A stretch of DNA of 64,000 nt from Rhododendron vialii (GCF_030253575.1 NC_080568.1:25361501-25425500), one strand, 5' to 3'; numbered from the stretch's first letter, positions 13,401 through 26,836 are shown. The notes: generated from the letters alone by a model not told the origin. Numbers and translations: made by a program.

Positions 13401-13777
13401 AAAGTCGAGCTTGTACAATCCTTCAACTAGCTTAAAACCACTTGGGTTTTAAAGTTCCAAAGTTTAGCTGCATAAAACCACTTGGGTTTGAAATAAGTTG
13501 AAAACTACTTGTGGTTGAGAAAGAAGATCCCCAAACCACTCAGATTCGGTAAAAGATTTGTTTTTCTTCATTGTTCCGTATGGCACACTTTGATTACCCA
13601 TTGATGTTTCTGGTGGTATATCAGGCGCTTCCGCTTGTGAGCACGTTTTGGGGTATACTTGTGTTTGGCGAGTACAGGAAATCGTCGAGAAGAACATATA
13701 TACTGCTTGGAGGCATGTTGTCCATGTTTATTGCAGCTGTTGGCATTTTAATGGGGTCGTCTGGACATCGGAAATGA
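7431..13777 (+). CDS. UPS: Ureide permease (complete second tandem copy)
   Basis: Predicted membrane transporter for allantoin, uracil and related compounds, with about ten helices (family knowledge). Exons: 7431-7667, 9248-9386, 9508-9682, 11121-11164, 11280-11380, 12308-12682 and 13625-13777. They sum to 1224 nt, or 407 aa, normal for the family. ATG 7431 gives MYLVESKGGAIGCM, matching the usual VESKGGA start; an upstream in-frame ATG at 7386 would add 15 unconserved residues. Landmarks are FLGTWPAIMTLLERRGRLPQ, TNLLAAVIIAFTFGEIG, the charged loop in exons 4-5 ending LVELENRRSIK, the FSLFSPAFNLATNDQW exon, and FWGILVFGEYRKSS before the stop. Exon phases agree throughout. Introns are long; the third holds an internal 0.5-0.6 kb duplication. 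It follows a same-strand paralog, so it arose by tandem duplication. Confidence 0.95.
9719..10860 (+). repeat. Intronic tandem duplication in UPS
   Basis: Two diverged copies of a 0.5-0.6 kb segment lie head to tail in the third intron, roughly 9719-10260 and 10320-10860. Shared landmarks in the same order are CATGTCCTGGGA, GGCAGCAGATGGAATGCTTG, ATATGCAAGCC, TTGACAAAAATC, and ATCATTAAAC before a GTTTGG/GGTTTGG stretch. There is no coding content. Confidence 0.8.
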
Positions 13778-15743
13778 GCAAGCAGCTGCTTCAACTTCTG
13801 GGTTGTGGTGTGGTGGAAAGCATTAGAATCTGCATTTCGTTCATACGCAGTACATAATTTGTTTTAGGGGATTCTTACACTATACTTGCAAAATATTTGT
13901 GATCAATGGAAGGAAGAAAGTAAAGAACAAGTGGAGGAGGAAAAAGGGTGAAAATGTGTATTGAAAAGGAAAATACAAGTGAAACTGGCCATGACTGCTT
14001 CAGTGCTATTGTTTCTTTAAGTGTCTATTCTAGTTTGTATCCTTGCCAAAAATGGGGAAGTGGGGAAGCAAAAAAACACAGTGGGCATGCTTCCTTTCTA
14101 TTTCCTTTGTTTCTTACAACGAATTCTGTTTTTTTGGGAATGCTTTGGAAAGGATAGATTTGATTGATGATTGATTACTTCCCTTTCATATTCTTGACAA
14201 TACATCAAGGCCGAAGGATAACTTCACACCCAATCAAAACTCAAAAGCACTTCCCAGAACTGAAAAGATGGAATATAAAGGTGGAGGAATATTATTAAAA
14301 TGCCCAAAATATTCAGTTTGAAGGAAAATGATACCCTGTAGTATGTCAATATTATCCAGAATTCTCTCTCTCTCAAAACTAAACGGACCTTTGAGCATTG
14401 CCATACGAATTGGATGGAGGATTTGAATGTGCATCCCCATCTGTCATACTCGAAGGATCAGCTTCAAAGCAGTTTAACTTCTTTTTTTCTTTCAGCCTTG
14501 GTCCTTTCATTTACCTCCCGATTCAAGCAGGTATTGTTGCACGAAGAAAGAGTAGAAAGAAAGGTTTGCAAAAGGCAACTTTGCCTTTTCTCATAACTCA
14601 TATTTCATCGGCATCTTTCATCATACCGGTAGCAGATCAAACGGCTAATGTAATCCTGTAGAGCTGAGTTTTGTGAGAAGCTATTCCCACGCAACGCTTA
14701 AATCAACCATGAAGTAGTAATGGACTATGGCATAGAGATAATGTAGAGATTAGAATTAGTAAGCGCAACGAAAGCAGCAACAACAAAAGAGGAAGAAGAA
14801 TTGAGAAAAAGCAACTACAACTGCAAGAAGAGGGCGGCAGTATCAAAAAAGGGAAAAAAGAACAGAGAAGACACCGCACCAACACTATTGCAATGTACAG
14901 TCTAATTAGTTTCCAAGTTTCAACCTACCGGACTCAAGCTCTAAAACCAACTGATGCAACTAGGAAATTAAAGATAATAACCAGATATTGTAGTCTTCAT
15001 AAGAATTCTAACATTCATTTTGAAACTATCAGATAGAAGATTACGAAAGAGAGGAAACAAAAAGGAGAGGATAATCTTATAACATCCTTGAATCAACAAT
15101 AGAATGAATAGAAAAGCAGAGAGAAGGGAAAGGAAAACTTGAACCCCAACCCGCACCCACAAACACTGACAACCGTGTAAAACTAATAAAGTAAAAAAAA
15201 AGTACACCGAACGGACACATCTGTTGTCCAGATCTATGTCTGAACATCCATGTTCACATCGCTGCTCGCAATAGAATGACAAATCAGCAACCTATCTTAT
15301 TCTCATGCAGAGCATATGAATGAAAGGAGGCAGCAAGTGTTGGAAAGAGGAAACAATCAGGCGGGCAACATTAACAGGCACTAATGGGTACTCAAAATTG
15401 TGACAGCTAAGAAGAGGAGAGCAATAAATAGCAATCAACACAACAGGGATCAAAAGGCAAATCTACTAGTCAAACCCAACCGAAACCATAACATTCATCG
15501 CTACAAAGTAAGATCACCCCCAATGCGTTTAGAGAACATCATCACCCAAAAAGCGTTTCTAATGTTCGACCTCACTTGGACAACAAGAAAAGACAACTAA
15601 TTGTTCCACATTGTCTAATGAACCAAAGCAAATGAGTGAGATCATCTGAACCCACTCTATCACACAATATAATCAAGTCTATTGTTGTGTTGACATCGGC
15701 AAGCTTCCCCCAATGGGGGCAAAAGGAAATGAGAGACAGATCA
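13778..15743. other. Convergent intergenic region between UPS and AGO1
   Basis: Contains the 3' untranslated parts of the UPS gene (+) and AGO1 (-). I see no gene. Open frames at 13948-14157, 14398-14661 and 15400-15600 lack any recognisable family pattern. 14703-14885 is purine-rich low complexity. Confidence 0.6.
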
Positions 15744-18700
15744 CTAGCAGTAGAACATGACCCTTTTGACATTGTCTTTAAGGGAAGGGAGGGGTCTGAC
15801 AGGAGGAGCATTAGCACCTGGCACCCTCGAGCTGCGTGCACCTGCACCAGCTATCATACCACGACCAGCAGCAGCAGCACTCGTCATCGAACCGCTATCC
15901 GATGTCTCAGGCTCCATATAGAAGCGAGCCCGGAAAGCTGCCAAGTGAGCATAGTATGCAGGCGGCACTGCAAAACAAACAAAAAATGAGACAGAATTGA
16001 GTAGTAATACAAACCCATCATTTGTTAAAAATATTACCCATGAAACACAAACAAAATAAAACTGAAAAGGTACAAGGGAAGAATCAAAGACACGAAGGAG
16101 AGAGAAAAGGAGCTAACCAATAGACACAGATCGGGTGCATCTTGCGTAACTGCAAAGTATTCCAAAAACAGATTCTAAGTTAATGAATATACCAACATGA
16201 AGAAAAGGACAAAAACACCCCAGATACACAGAATTACTTATGCCAAAGCTTTGATAATTTCTTTAACATTGTATAAAGTACTGATAAAGAACTTCGACAA
16301 GAAGTCAAAAGGATTAAATCTACGGGTGAGTCTCAGTAGTGGCCTTACGTGTAGCAAAGGTTATTGGTAAGTGATTGGAGCCCATCGGCTGTGAAGTTGT
16401 TCTCATCCCACAACACATGGTAGTGAGCCGGTCGACTGGTACCCTGTCAACCATGACGAAAAGTTATTCAGCCACACAATTCCACAACAGTTGATATTCA
16501 AAGCTATGATGACGGGTGAATATGTCAGTTATATACTTGTATGCCAGCATGGCTGCACAGGTAGAAATCAAATTCTGTGGGATGGCAGATTTTGGAATCT
16601 ACAACAGTACCTGTAAATTTTAGACATAATAGAGATTACATTAGGCAGAAACTTTGAGCGATCGTAGTAAGCCTCAATGCCGACATTAGATGTGCTTACT
16701 TACCCGGCAGTATATTTCCACTCCTGTCTACTGCATTTCGATCATTATGGTTATTGGCAAACAACCTTGTGTGATGTCGTTTCTGAACCACAACAAAAGT
16801 GACTGGGGGCTGATAGTTTGGCTCTAAAGAGTTACAAGCCTGATAAAGATTAAATATCCATATAGGAATCAGATTTGTGCTTATAAAACAAAGTCGATAA
16901 CATAAAAAATGAAGCATAAAATAAAAATTACCTTTCTAATAGCATCAAGTTCGTAAAGCAAAACCTGATAGAACTGTCCTTCACTGACACCATCCCTGCG
17001 GAGGAAAAAAAAACATTTAAAAGGCATAACCACGCAAACACCGTATGAGATAACTGTAGGAGACTAGGTTGTAACCGGTAAAATATTATCCGCAGTGGTT
17101 TCTGCCCTGTTGCTCTACGGAAAGAAATGAGAAGTTCCCTGAATTTTACAAGAGCAAACATATGTGAGTCAATGTGTACTACCAAATTAGCAACTGCCAA
17201 CCAAATGTAAACTGTCACTCTCAAACAAACTCAACATCCATGTACAAGGTTTTCAAATTTTTTCCTTTCGACTTCTATAATTATTTCATTTTGCAAGAGA
17301 GGGAGAGAAATTGGCAAGCTATACTTTATCATTCCACCCGTCACAGCTCCTCTAACAGGATCTTGCCAAGATTTATACAAATCCTGAATGAGCTCCTGAC
17401 GATGCTCTTGAGCACAAACCAAACCAGCATATTTTGTAACCTCTGGCCAATCTTGCGAAGCAACCACCTGTAATTAACACATAACAACTCCTCACTAGTT
17501 GTTAACAAGAACACTAATCAACACAAGAAAAAAGAGAAACCAAATTCATGACAAGGGAAGTGGTGAAGTTCTCATACAGCAGCAATGGAAGGGCTTGAAT
17601 CTTCGCCAGGATGAGGATGTGTAACATCAGCGCCAAAAATAATAGTGGGTATGTCACTAACTAGAGGTATGCGTCTAGATATTGCGTCTACAAGCACAGT
17701 ATTCCTTCCCCCCACTTTAACATTAATCTTTAAGGCAACATTTGCAAGATATTGTTTGTTCATCCTGAACACATGTTTAGTCAAACAACACTGCGAAACA
17801 ATTCCAAGATCTGTCTCACAGATCCTTTTCAAATCCCCTGAAAAATAAATACAGCCCAATAACAAAAAATTAACAAAGAATATAAGCACAAAACAACTGC
17901 CAATAATAAGTGCAATTTGTCTGTTGATAAGATTTCTGTACCATAGAGGGATCCATTGTTATCCGGCAGAATAACAATTAGCAGGTCAAGCTCCTTGCCC
18001 TGAGGCTGAAGTTTCGTCATGGCTTCATGGAATCGACCTTTCAGGACTCTTTCTACCTGATCCGGCCGTGCACTGTATGGTGGGAGCACAGGTTCCCGAT
18101 TATATACCTACGCAAAGTCCATGCATTCAAAGTTCAGATCAGAGAACTCAAAACCACCTCCCATGGGACAGATAAATTAAACGTAAATATATATCAAGGC
18201 CCATACCATTCCAGATATTACACACATTTGCGCAAGCTCATAACAAAAGCCACGAGCCACACTTTCTTGCACATTGCGTGCAAAATTTATGCAGATCCAG
18301 TTATTCACAGTTCCGCCGTTCACCATTTTCTGAAAAATAGAGCAAAAAGGTATTAGGCTACTAGCCAAACAAGCAATATCAATCAACTAAGGTCATCTGA
18401 AAAAGAGAAATAGAATGTCCTTCAACAAGTACCTATATCAAGGGATGGGTGGACAAACTTCAGGCAAGAAATTATGGGAATTTCGAACTACCCAACACTG
18501 CTAATTGAACACAATCTTTAAATAGTTGAATATCCCCCATATTCAACACAAAAAATGGAATATGGATTTGAGCTGAGATAACGGATACGAGCACCGATTC
18601 ACCGCCAAAAAATTGGAACCAACTCCAGAAAGTACTAGAAACAGTGCAATGAAGGCAGAAATAGAAGATATATTGCTCTTGCTTTCATGCGGACATACAT

Positions 18701-21700
18701 TTTTACAATCCACACCTGGATTCTCAGGAGGAAGCTCTAGTAGATTATCTTTGTGAGAATAGCACTAGCTATATTATGCCTCGTTTTTCAAGCTTAGGAG
18801 TTGATTGGCCACCGAATTAAGTGTGCAAGATAAGATCCCACACCCTCTACATCGAATTCTTAACCTACTCCAAATTACAGCTTTTTCTATAAACATGTCT
18901 TCACTCTTTAGAATGCCTCTTAGCCTCTTACGGATACTGCTTTATCATGAGAAAATCAACCAGTTGTGAACCAGAGTAGCATATGATAGACTACTGAGTT
19001 AATACACAAACAGCAGACCATAACAATCATGAAATTTAAAACCAAAGAAGACCTTGCCATCAATCTACTGAACATGCACTGCTATCAGCAATGCAATTTA
19101 TATTAGCAAATCTGGCTGAAGACCTCATAATAAATGCGTACTCATAATCATAATAAATGTATTCAGAGTACAACTTCAGGAAAGAGGAAATAGCCAGGTG
19201 GCAATAGTTGTTGCAAAGTTCCAAAATCTATAATTTCCATCCCAATGTCAGAATAGTAAGCTAGCTGGGGAAATTTTTCAAAAAGTGCGTACAAATCCAA
19301 CCACTGACAAACTCTGACCAAAATTGGTAAATTCAGAAATATATATTAAGAATCATTCATAATACCTTATTCATCATGTTCCATTGACCAACTTGAGGGA
19401 GGCAATCTTTTTCCCTACCCGTATCATGGTACTTAAGCTGCATAGTCAGGGCCAGAACCATCAAAACAACAATTCAAAAGATGGTCATTAAAAAGATGAA
19501 TCAGGCAACACCAGAGGTTAAATTTGATCAATTACCCAGGGAGCAGGGAGGACACGTGCTTCTACTGAAGCCAGTTTCTCACTAATTTTGATTCCGAACT
19601 CCTTTGCATAAGGATCTTCAGCATAGGCATTGTGGCGGACTGTCTGCAGAAGGATAAAAACAAAACAGTGAGGGCTAAACCACAAAATCTTGTCAGGTAA
19701 TTCTTAGCTATCTTTTTTAATAAAAGGTCTACCACTAAGAACTTATAATTCCTCCAAGACCACCTTGAACATGGACTAGTAGCTCCTTTTTTTCTGGTAT
19801 AGTGGACAAAGACTGGTAACTGACCTGTATTTTCCAACTATTTTTTGTTGGAAAGTACTGCATAAAACTATGCAATACTACACTAATTTAATTTTTAATT
19901 GAAGCCAAAATAGACCTGGCGTTACAATCCAAAGTCCTGCCGTATATTATTGAGAAACTTCATATCTAACAACACAGCCAAAAGAGACTTGGCATGATGT
20001 ACAAAACATCAACCAGAAAGTCCCACAATAAAGCAATGGCCCTTGCACCAGATCAAGCATGCATGTCAAAGTCAAACACATAAACCCAGAAATGACGACT
20101 AAAAAGATGGATTTAGACTCCCATGATATGCACCATAAGCGATTCACACATCAACATTACAGCAGGAACAAGAATCTGTTTTAAGCATCTACAGATTCAC
20201 TCCAAGATTCAGCACATTCAGTTCCCGCAGTGCCAACACGCTTGCAGACACACACAGAGTTATCATTTAGGAATCAAGAAAACCTAGATGTGGAACTAGG
20301 CCAGCTATTAAGCCCGTGAACACTAGCTTACAAGTTACAATGGTGCTATTAAGCCAGCGATGACTGCGTCAGAGTGCATCTGTGCATCAGGACTACAATA
20401 TAGGCCTGCTATTAAGACCACGATGACACTAGTCTAAAACTGCATCATGTGCATCACAAAACCAGAAGTAAGAATGTAAGGCATGACAGTTATCTACACA
20501 CAGAAAATCTGCGACATCTTAACAAACATTTAACAAAAATTAGATCCCCTTCGTGACATCTAGAAGTTTTCCACATTCTAAATCAATCCTAACAGAAACA
20601 ACAGAAATAAGCCATGTTCCGTTGCTGAATAACTCATTCAATATTTTAGTTTCCAAAATGAGAACTATGAGTGGCCAATTCACATCTAAATAGATGTTCA
20701 AAAAGCACAACTGGTATCTGACACTGACAGATTGAAAGGATACATAAAATATCTCAAACACCAAGGATGTTTAATGCAACACCGATAAACCACATTGACC
20801 AAATAAACATATATGCCACAAACAAACCTGCAGAATGTCAAACTCCCTTTCCTGTGGGCGCTGACAGGTCACCTTAAGCAAAGCAGTAATTTGTCTCTCA
20901 TTCAACCTCTTCGAATACCTCTGACCCTCAACAATCTTGCAAACCTGAATGCACTCGGACCTTTAGTTCGCACGTCAACACATACCAAAGGAGGAGGATA
21001 GAAATATAAGTATTGACCTCCATGGGTAAGTAATTTGGCCTCTGCTGATTCCCGACTTGTAGACAAGGCCATTGAGTATGTTGGATGGAGAACCCATATG
21101 TCTCCTGAAAGTACTCTACCACAGATTTCATAGTACCTCTTTCATCAACTGGGAATCTAACATAATTAACAGAAGAAAGAGTCAGGCAAGACATTGCTCA
21201 GAGCATCCCAACGCAATGCATCAAATAGTAAGTAGATGATCAAATTCCATCAGGATCACTAACTAAAAATTGAAACTTACGTTAACTCTCTTGTTGCTTG
21301 TGAGGTTAATGCAGATATCCGGTATTTCCTACGCATATTTCCCCGGTGGGTAACTTCCACCTTCACTCCCCTCAATGCTTTTTTTATCTAATAATACACA
21401 ACAAAAGCCAATTATCCAGATAAATGACTCAATTCATCAAATTTAGCTACACGTAAGCTGCACGAAATGTCCTCTACAGATGAAATAATCGTGCTCAATG
21501 AAAAATAGATACCATGAACAGGGAGAGAGGGCGAGAGCGAGAAGAAAGAAAAGAGAGAAATTGGAAACCAAAGCAGATATTCAAGGACAAAAGGAGGTAC
21601 ACAGAACAGAATAGAACCAAAGACTTGAAAATAAATAAGTGCGGATTACACATTTGTCTGCTAGACTACCACCGAACAACCTAAATGTACCACTTATTTA

Positions 21701-23831
21701 GCACTATCTAAAGAAGCAGCTACAAGAGGTCCATAAGTGAAAGTCAACATCCAAAATAAATGAACCCATTGAAAAAAAAAGAAGAGGAGAATGAGAAGAA
21801 TCCCTCGAAGACAACAATGGACAAAGGGGATTCAAAATACCATAGAGAATTATCTCACCTTAACACGATCAGCATCAGACAAAGGTCTTGGAGATACCTC
21901 CCTATTCAGAAGCCGAGTCACAAACTCAATGACGGGCAGAGGCTCAATAAAAGCAGTGGAGGACATATCTGCACAAGCAACCACATAAGAAAATGCGAAA
22001 TGACAGTTACGAACTCCTACAGGGAGAGGAGATAGGTGTAGGTTGAAGGCATTACAGGTCCATGTAGCAAACTTTACTGTGAGCATTCAGAACAGCTGAG
22101 CAGTTAAAACTTTAAAAAAGAGGAAGTAATCAAGGAAATAAAATCACATCAACAAAAGTTAGTTACCAATATTCAGCGACAGACCCATCTGGGTTGGGCG
22201 AATACTCTGGTAGAAACCACGCCAGCTTTCTAGTCCTTCACCCAATGGCTGCCTTCTCCCCAAAACAGGCGAGTAAAATGAGCGGCCCACAGGACAATAT
22301 CTACCACAGATTGCACAACATGAATTAATCAATACAAATTCCAAGGGAAAAAAAAAAGAATTAATCAATACAACCAGAATAGGAGTAATGTCAAAAAGAT
22401 AACCAAGTACGAGTACAGGCAGTGGCAATAAGGTAATCCTACTACCAGTACTGGCTTAGCAATCCCAATAAAAGCAGAACGCAAGACCAAATGAAAAAAT
22501 AAGAGTTCTAAAATTATATCAGAAGGGTCAAACGTCATCAGAAGCATTCTCACCGATTAGTGGGCAATTCGCGCAAAACGATGTCCAGAACCTGGAGAGC
22601 TTCTTGGGGTGCATCAGCCTGCCTCCCTTGTAAAAACAATCCTAAATGGTGCAAGTCAGCACGTGCAGCCAGTTTGATCACAACTTTAAATTCCCTCTCT
22701 CTCCTATATCAAGAGAGAACATGATGCATCAGCAAATTAAATATACAAACAAAGGAGTACTTGCATACGAGTGACTATTTATCAAAGGAAAGGAATAAAC
22801 CAAAAGACATTAAGAAAAAGAAACCTCGCACTGCCGGATCCATCATCTTCATCAACGAGAGTGATTTTGAACTCTTTTGTGACAAAAGGGAGGGGGCCTG
22901 CAGTATACAAGCTCTTTCTTCCATCATAAGCAGGGAGCCGCTTACCAAGATGAGATTCCTTGTACAGTTTCACCAGCTGTTCCATCACTGCACGGTTAAC
23001 ACCCCTTGATGTCACCTCGGGCGTAATCGAGACCTACCATTCAACAAGAACAAGGTTAACGGCCAGGATTTTGCAGAACACTATACCCAGATAGAAAAAC
23101 AACCATAAATAATAAAAGGATCAAAAACTGACATCGTATTGGTGCAAATCTTTGTCGGGCAATTCAGCAAAGAAGTGGTTGGCCCTGACAATACACCTAG
23201 CACCAGTGTTTCCCTTGCCTGGACGAAGAGGGAATCTCATTGATTTACTTGAGAGAGGAGCAGGCTGAATTGCTTGGCTCGACCCCCCTTCTTCCTGTAC
23301 GGAAAGCTGCTGAAACTCCTGAGTGACCTGCAAAGTGCTAGGCTCAGGCACCGCAGTATGAGAACTGGATTCACCATGCATTTCTGCAGGTTTCGCTTGA
23401 TAGGGAGGAGCCTGGGTAGCTTGGTGCAGCTCGGGAACTGGTGGCCTTGAAAAAGGCCCACTGGGAGGAGGTCCTCCAACCCCACGGCCACCACTCACAC
23501 CACCACCGCGCCGCTGCTGTTGAGGTGCCCCTCCTCGAGGCTGAGCTCCCCTGCCCTGTTGGTGATACTCGGGGGGGCCCCCATAATGCTGCTGAGGCAC
23601 CATTCCACCGCGCTGAGGACCACTACCACCGCGTCCACCATAACCTCCCCGTCCTCCTTGCTGGGATTGGGGAGCCCACCCTCTACCGCCACCTTGCTGA
23701 TAACCTCCTTGCTGCTGCGGTGTTTGTTGAGCTGGCGGACGTTGAGGACCCCCACTGCCTCCTCCGCTCACATCCTGATGCTCAGAGCTTTCTCCCCCAC
23801 CAGGAGCTTCAGTTTTCTTCTTCCTCGGCAT
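15744..23831 (-). CDS. AGO1: ARGONAUTE 1
   Basis: Small-RNA-guided slicer, the core of the plant RISC, acting in nucleus and cytoplasm. Exons (minus): 23133-23831, 22825-23033, 22554-22703, 22167-22300, 21859-21968, 21281-21387, 21018-21156, 20828-20944, 19536-19643, 19366-19437, 18207-18329, 17942-18107, 17578-17837, 17325-17467, 17076-17138, 16932-16995, 16704-16839, 16537-16610, 16349-16443, 16118-16149 and 15744-15967. Total 3225 nt, 1074 aa, all phases consistent. The N-terminus (about 1-180) is Gly/Gln/Arg-rich, then [22 protein letters not shown] and [19 protein letters not shown] is about 400-510 and PIWI about 690-1030. The slicer tetrad is visible: Asp in [14 protein letters not shown], Glu in [10 protein letters not shown], Asp in [13 protein letters not shown] and His in [13 protein letters not shown]. 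The end is VKRVMFYC. An acceptor just before the ATG implies a leader intron. Confidence 0.98.
23417..23437 (-). promoter_or_regulatory. miR168 target site in AGO1 exon 1
   Basis: The plus strand reads TAGCTTGGTGCAGCTCGGGA plus A, identical to plant miR168 except at miRNA positions 2 and 14. The sense strand encodes the conserved PELHQA of VPELHQAT. miR168 cleavage and repression of AGO1 mRNA at this site is the known feedback loop in plants. The site is read directly; its activity here is inferred. Confidence 0.93.
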
Positions 23832-25340
23832 GACGGTATCTGCAGCAAAAATAATAGCCCAAAAATTGACTTGTTATCATTATACAAGCGGTGAAACTGC
23901 GAAATGCATCTGGGAGCCTAAAGCATAAATCAACTTCAACACACGAAAATCCATGAACCGGGCACGAGAGATAGAACGCAAAGGAAAGGGAAAACACCGT
24001 GTCGTAAGCAAGGTAAAAATATATATATTTCAAACCAAATCAGATTAGGATTTCCACCCACTGTAGCAAAAATAGACACTTACATATATGTATATATTCA
24101 AAAAGTTAATTGTTTGTGTCAGCAACACTATATGTGACCAGGAAAAAAAAACCCATAGGAAATGTAGAACAATCTCTTTCTTCCATCATAAACTACTGTT
24201 CGGAGGTATATATCAATACATCTCGCACTGAGTAAAAGGAACCAGAAGCAAATGTAGAACGATATCAATGCTCATTGTACCAGGGAAAAAAGAAACTGTA
24301 GGAAAGTTAAACTATGTTTGGACAATAACAAATCTAGTCATAACAAATTAACAACCTGTACATCAGTGGCTTCCAATCATGTACCAATCTGAACCACAGC
24401 AAAGCTAAACCATAAAAATTTAACGCCACTTGGTCCCACTATAAAAAGAAGTGAGGCAAAACCTAAAATGACTTGTTAACGTGGCTAAAGATACGCATAT
24501 ATGCACAAACAAAAATACAGACAAAAACAATTATGTCAACAAGACTGTATAAGCAACCAGGGAAAAAAACCCATATAAATCAATACATCTGACACTACGT
24601 AAAAGGAATCCATGCTCATTGTACCAGGAAAAAATAAACCTAGGAAAGGAAAACATACAAACACCATGTTTGACAAGACTATAAGAACAGACAACAACAA
24701 TCCAGCCATCTCAACTAGTACATCAGTTGCTTCCAATCATGTACCAATCCGAAGCTCAGCAAAGTTAAAACAATAAAAATTTAACCCCAGTTGTTCCCAC
24801 TATCACAAGAAGTGAAGCAAAACCCTGAAACCCATTTAACCCTACTACTTTAACTATCCACACAAATCTTAACCCTAAAACTGATGCGTCATAAAGTTAG
24901 GGTTAAGAGGTCAAAACATAAAACCCTTTCCTCAATACCGATGTGGAAGATCTGATCCGATCATCTTAAGCCGCGACAATCAGCCAACAAAAAAACACGT
25001 AAAAAATACGGGAGAATTAAAACGATAAACTGACAGACAGGGAAAAGAAAAACTGAGGAAATCGCGGTAGATCTGAGTGGGAGAACACTCGATTGAACTC
25101 GAAGAGGAGTAGATCTGTACCGAAGGTCAGTGAAAACCAGCAGCAACAATCGCAACTCAGATAAGCGCAGAGAGATTAAGTCGTGAAGTGATGTAAATGT
25201 GTTCGACCAGCGATCGAAACCCTAAAACTGCTATCGTTTTACCTGGAAACCGCTCCTGGTAAACTGCTTTCGGAAAGTGAGAGAGTAGCAGCACGGATGA
25301 GAGAGAGAGAGGATAACTACGCCTCCCACCCTTTGGTTTT
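23832..25340 (-). promoter_or_regulatory. AGO1 leader, leader intron and proximal promoter
   Basis: On the minus strand an acceptor TTTTTGCTGCAG ends about 10 nt before the ATG. A plausible donor TTCG|GTACAG lies near 25120, with a likely leader exon up to about 25.3 kb. The leader has a GA repeat near 25300-25312. Telo-box-like AAACCCTAA and AACCCTAA motifs occur near 25208 and 24890. The inferred 1.3-kb intron contains an imperfect 0.3-kb duplication. Splicing here is inferred from sequence only. Confidence 0.6.
24116..24830. repeat. Imperfect tandem duplication in the AGO1 leader intron
   Basis: Segments near 24116-24470 and 24534-24830 share ordered blocks: ATCAATACATCT, ATGCTCATTGTACCAGG, CATCAGT.GCTTCCAATCATG with TACCAATC, and AAAAATTTAAC. 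There are many small indels between the copies. No open frame is preserved. Confidence 0.75.
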
Positions 25341-25556
25341 TTCTGTGTTAAAAAAACCGGAAGTGGGCGAACCACAAGGCGGATTTAAAGGAGTGGTAGG
25401 TGGGTGAAAATAACAACTCCGCCCCTGGGTGCCCCCAGTGTCCCCCACCCCTCTCTCTGATATTGAACCGCAGGGTAGCTCGCGTGATCTAGTCGTCCAA
25501 AAGTATTTTTAGGAGTAGTTCAAATTTTAAATGACTCTCCAAAACGTGTGATCTTA

Positions 25557-25795
25557 GGCTCCGTTTCGGAACAAAAAATAAGTTTTTATTTTTTAAGAAG
25601 ATAATTTTAAGTTTAAAAATTATGAATTTATTGAAATCTAAAAATATGCAATATGAATCTTGTTTGAAAGATCCCAACGACATCTTTTATACGATGCAAA
25701 AAAAAAATTAAAAATTATTTTTTATTTACTTTATTTTTGATTTTGAAAATATAAAATAAACTACTTATTTTTTAAAAAAAATTCTAAAACGGCCC
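25557..25795. mobile_element. Tourist-like MITE
   Basis: A 239-bp AT-rich element with imperfect inverted ends, GGCTCCGTTTCGGAA on the left and AAAACGGCCC on the right. Inner arms AAATAAGT and ACTTATTT also pair. It is flanked by TTA on both sides (25554-25556 and 25796-25798), the target preference of PIF/Harbinger MITEs. Confidence 0.65.
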
Positions 25796-26564
25796 TTAGA
25801 GCATCCGGATCTCTATTAACAAATTAGCTTTTGGAATAAAGTAGAGAGTTAAACCCACCAAAAGCACCTTCATCAGCCTCTCCTTTGCTTGCCTTCAAAG
25901 TAACATTGCTACCATTGCTCTTTCTATTCCACGAGGAACTATTCATGAGTTAAACATTTATTTAATGTTTTCATTTTAAACTTTGTTCAAAAATTGAGCT
26001 GTCACACCTCCAAAGATAGGGCCGGCTTGATACCCGCAAGAAAAGCTTGAATTTTTTTTATTGTTGGCGGATCCATTACGGATCCTACAAAGATTATTCG
26101 AACCGCAAATCATTCTAAAAATATTTTTCTATGGATTCCTGAAAAAAATTTAGCTCAAACCGATATCGGTAAGAGTTGTTTTAGCATTCATAGGATACCC
26201 GACGAATTCTGAAATAGCCTTTACCGTTATGGAATTGAACTATTTTTTTCCCGAGAACCCGTAAAATAGCATTTTAAGAATGCCTTACAGATTAAATACA
26301 GTAATATTTGTTGGACCCGTATTGGGTCCCACAAAAATCATCAATTTGTTGCTCATTTGATGTGCCCAAACAAGGCTCTTGGCAAAAAAAAAAATTATTG
26401 CAATTGAGAAAAGAACAAGAGTAAACAATATTTTTAATGAAAGAGTTTTAATATAGAGAGTCTGATACAGTAGACATTTTAAAAATGAGCAGCTAAACTA
26501 ATAAAGTAGGTTTTTAAGGTGTAATTTGGTCCAAATTTTGAAGAGTTTGATACAGATGCTTGTA

Positions 26565-26836
26565 GGCTTTGTTCTTTTAGACTTAACTTAAATCTGAAAA
26601 TTTTGTCCTTATTTGAATTTTTTTCGCATTTATTAGTTTTGCGTCAAAAATTTTCCAGGGTATTGATATGTCTCGACGAGAGAAATCGGAAAAGTAAAAT
26701 TTTGGCACTTTTATCCAAGTATTTTGAGAAATAACCACTTTTTAACGTAATTTGACACAAAACTAGCAAATTTAAAAAAAAAATTAAATAAGGACAAAAT
26801 TTTCAAATTTAAGTTAAGTTTAAAAGAACAAAACCT
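26565..26836. mobile_element. Foldback MITE
   Basis: Arms of about 50 bp or more are inverted copies. The left begins GGCTTTGTTCTTTTAGACTT, with CTGAAAATTTTGTCCTTATT further in. The right is AAATAAGGACAAAATTTTCA going out to AAAAGAACAAAACCT. A TA dinucleotide flanks each side. The inside carries TGTCTCGACGAGAGAAATC, nearly repeated in the MITE at 56248-56488. Confidence 0.7.

Noticed and set aside
14968-15282. 104-codon minus-strand frame near the AGO1 3' end
   Set aside because: No family resemblance, lies in the 3' region beyond the AGO1 stop, and is low complexity.
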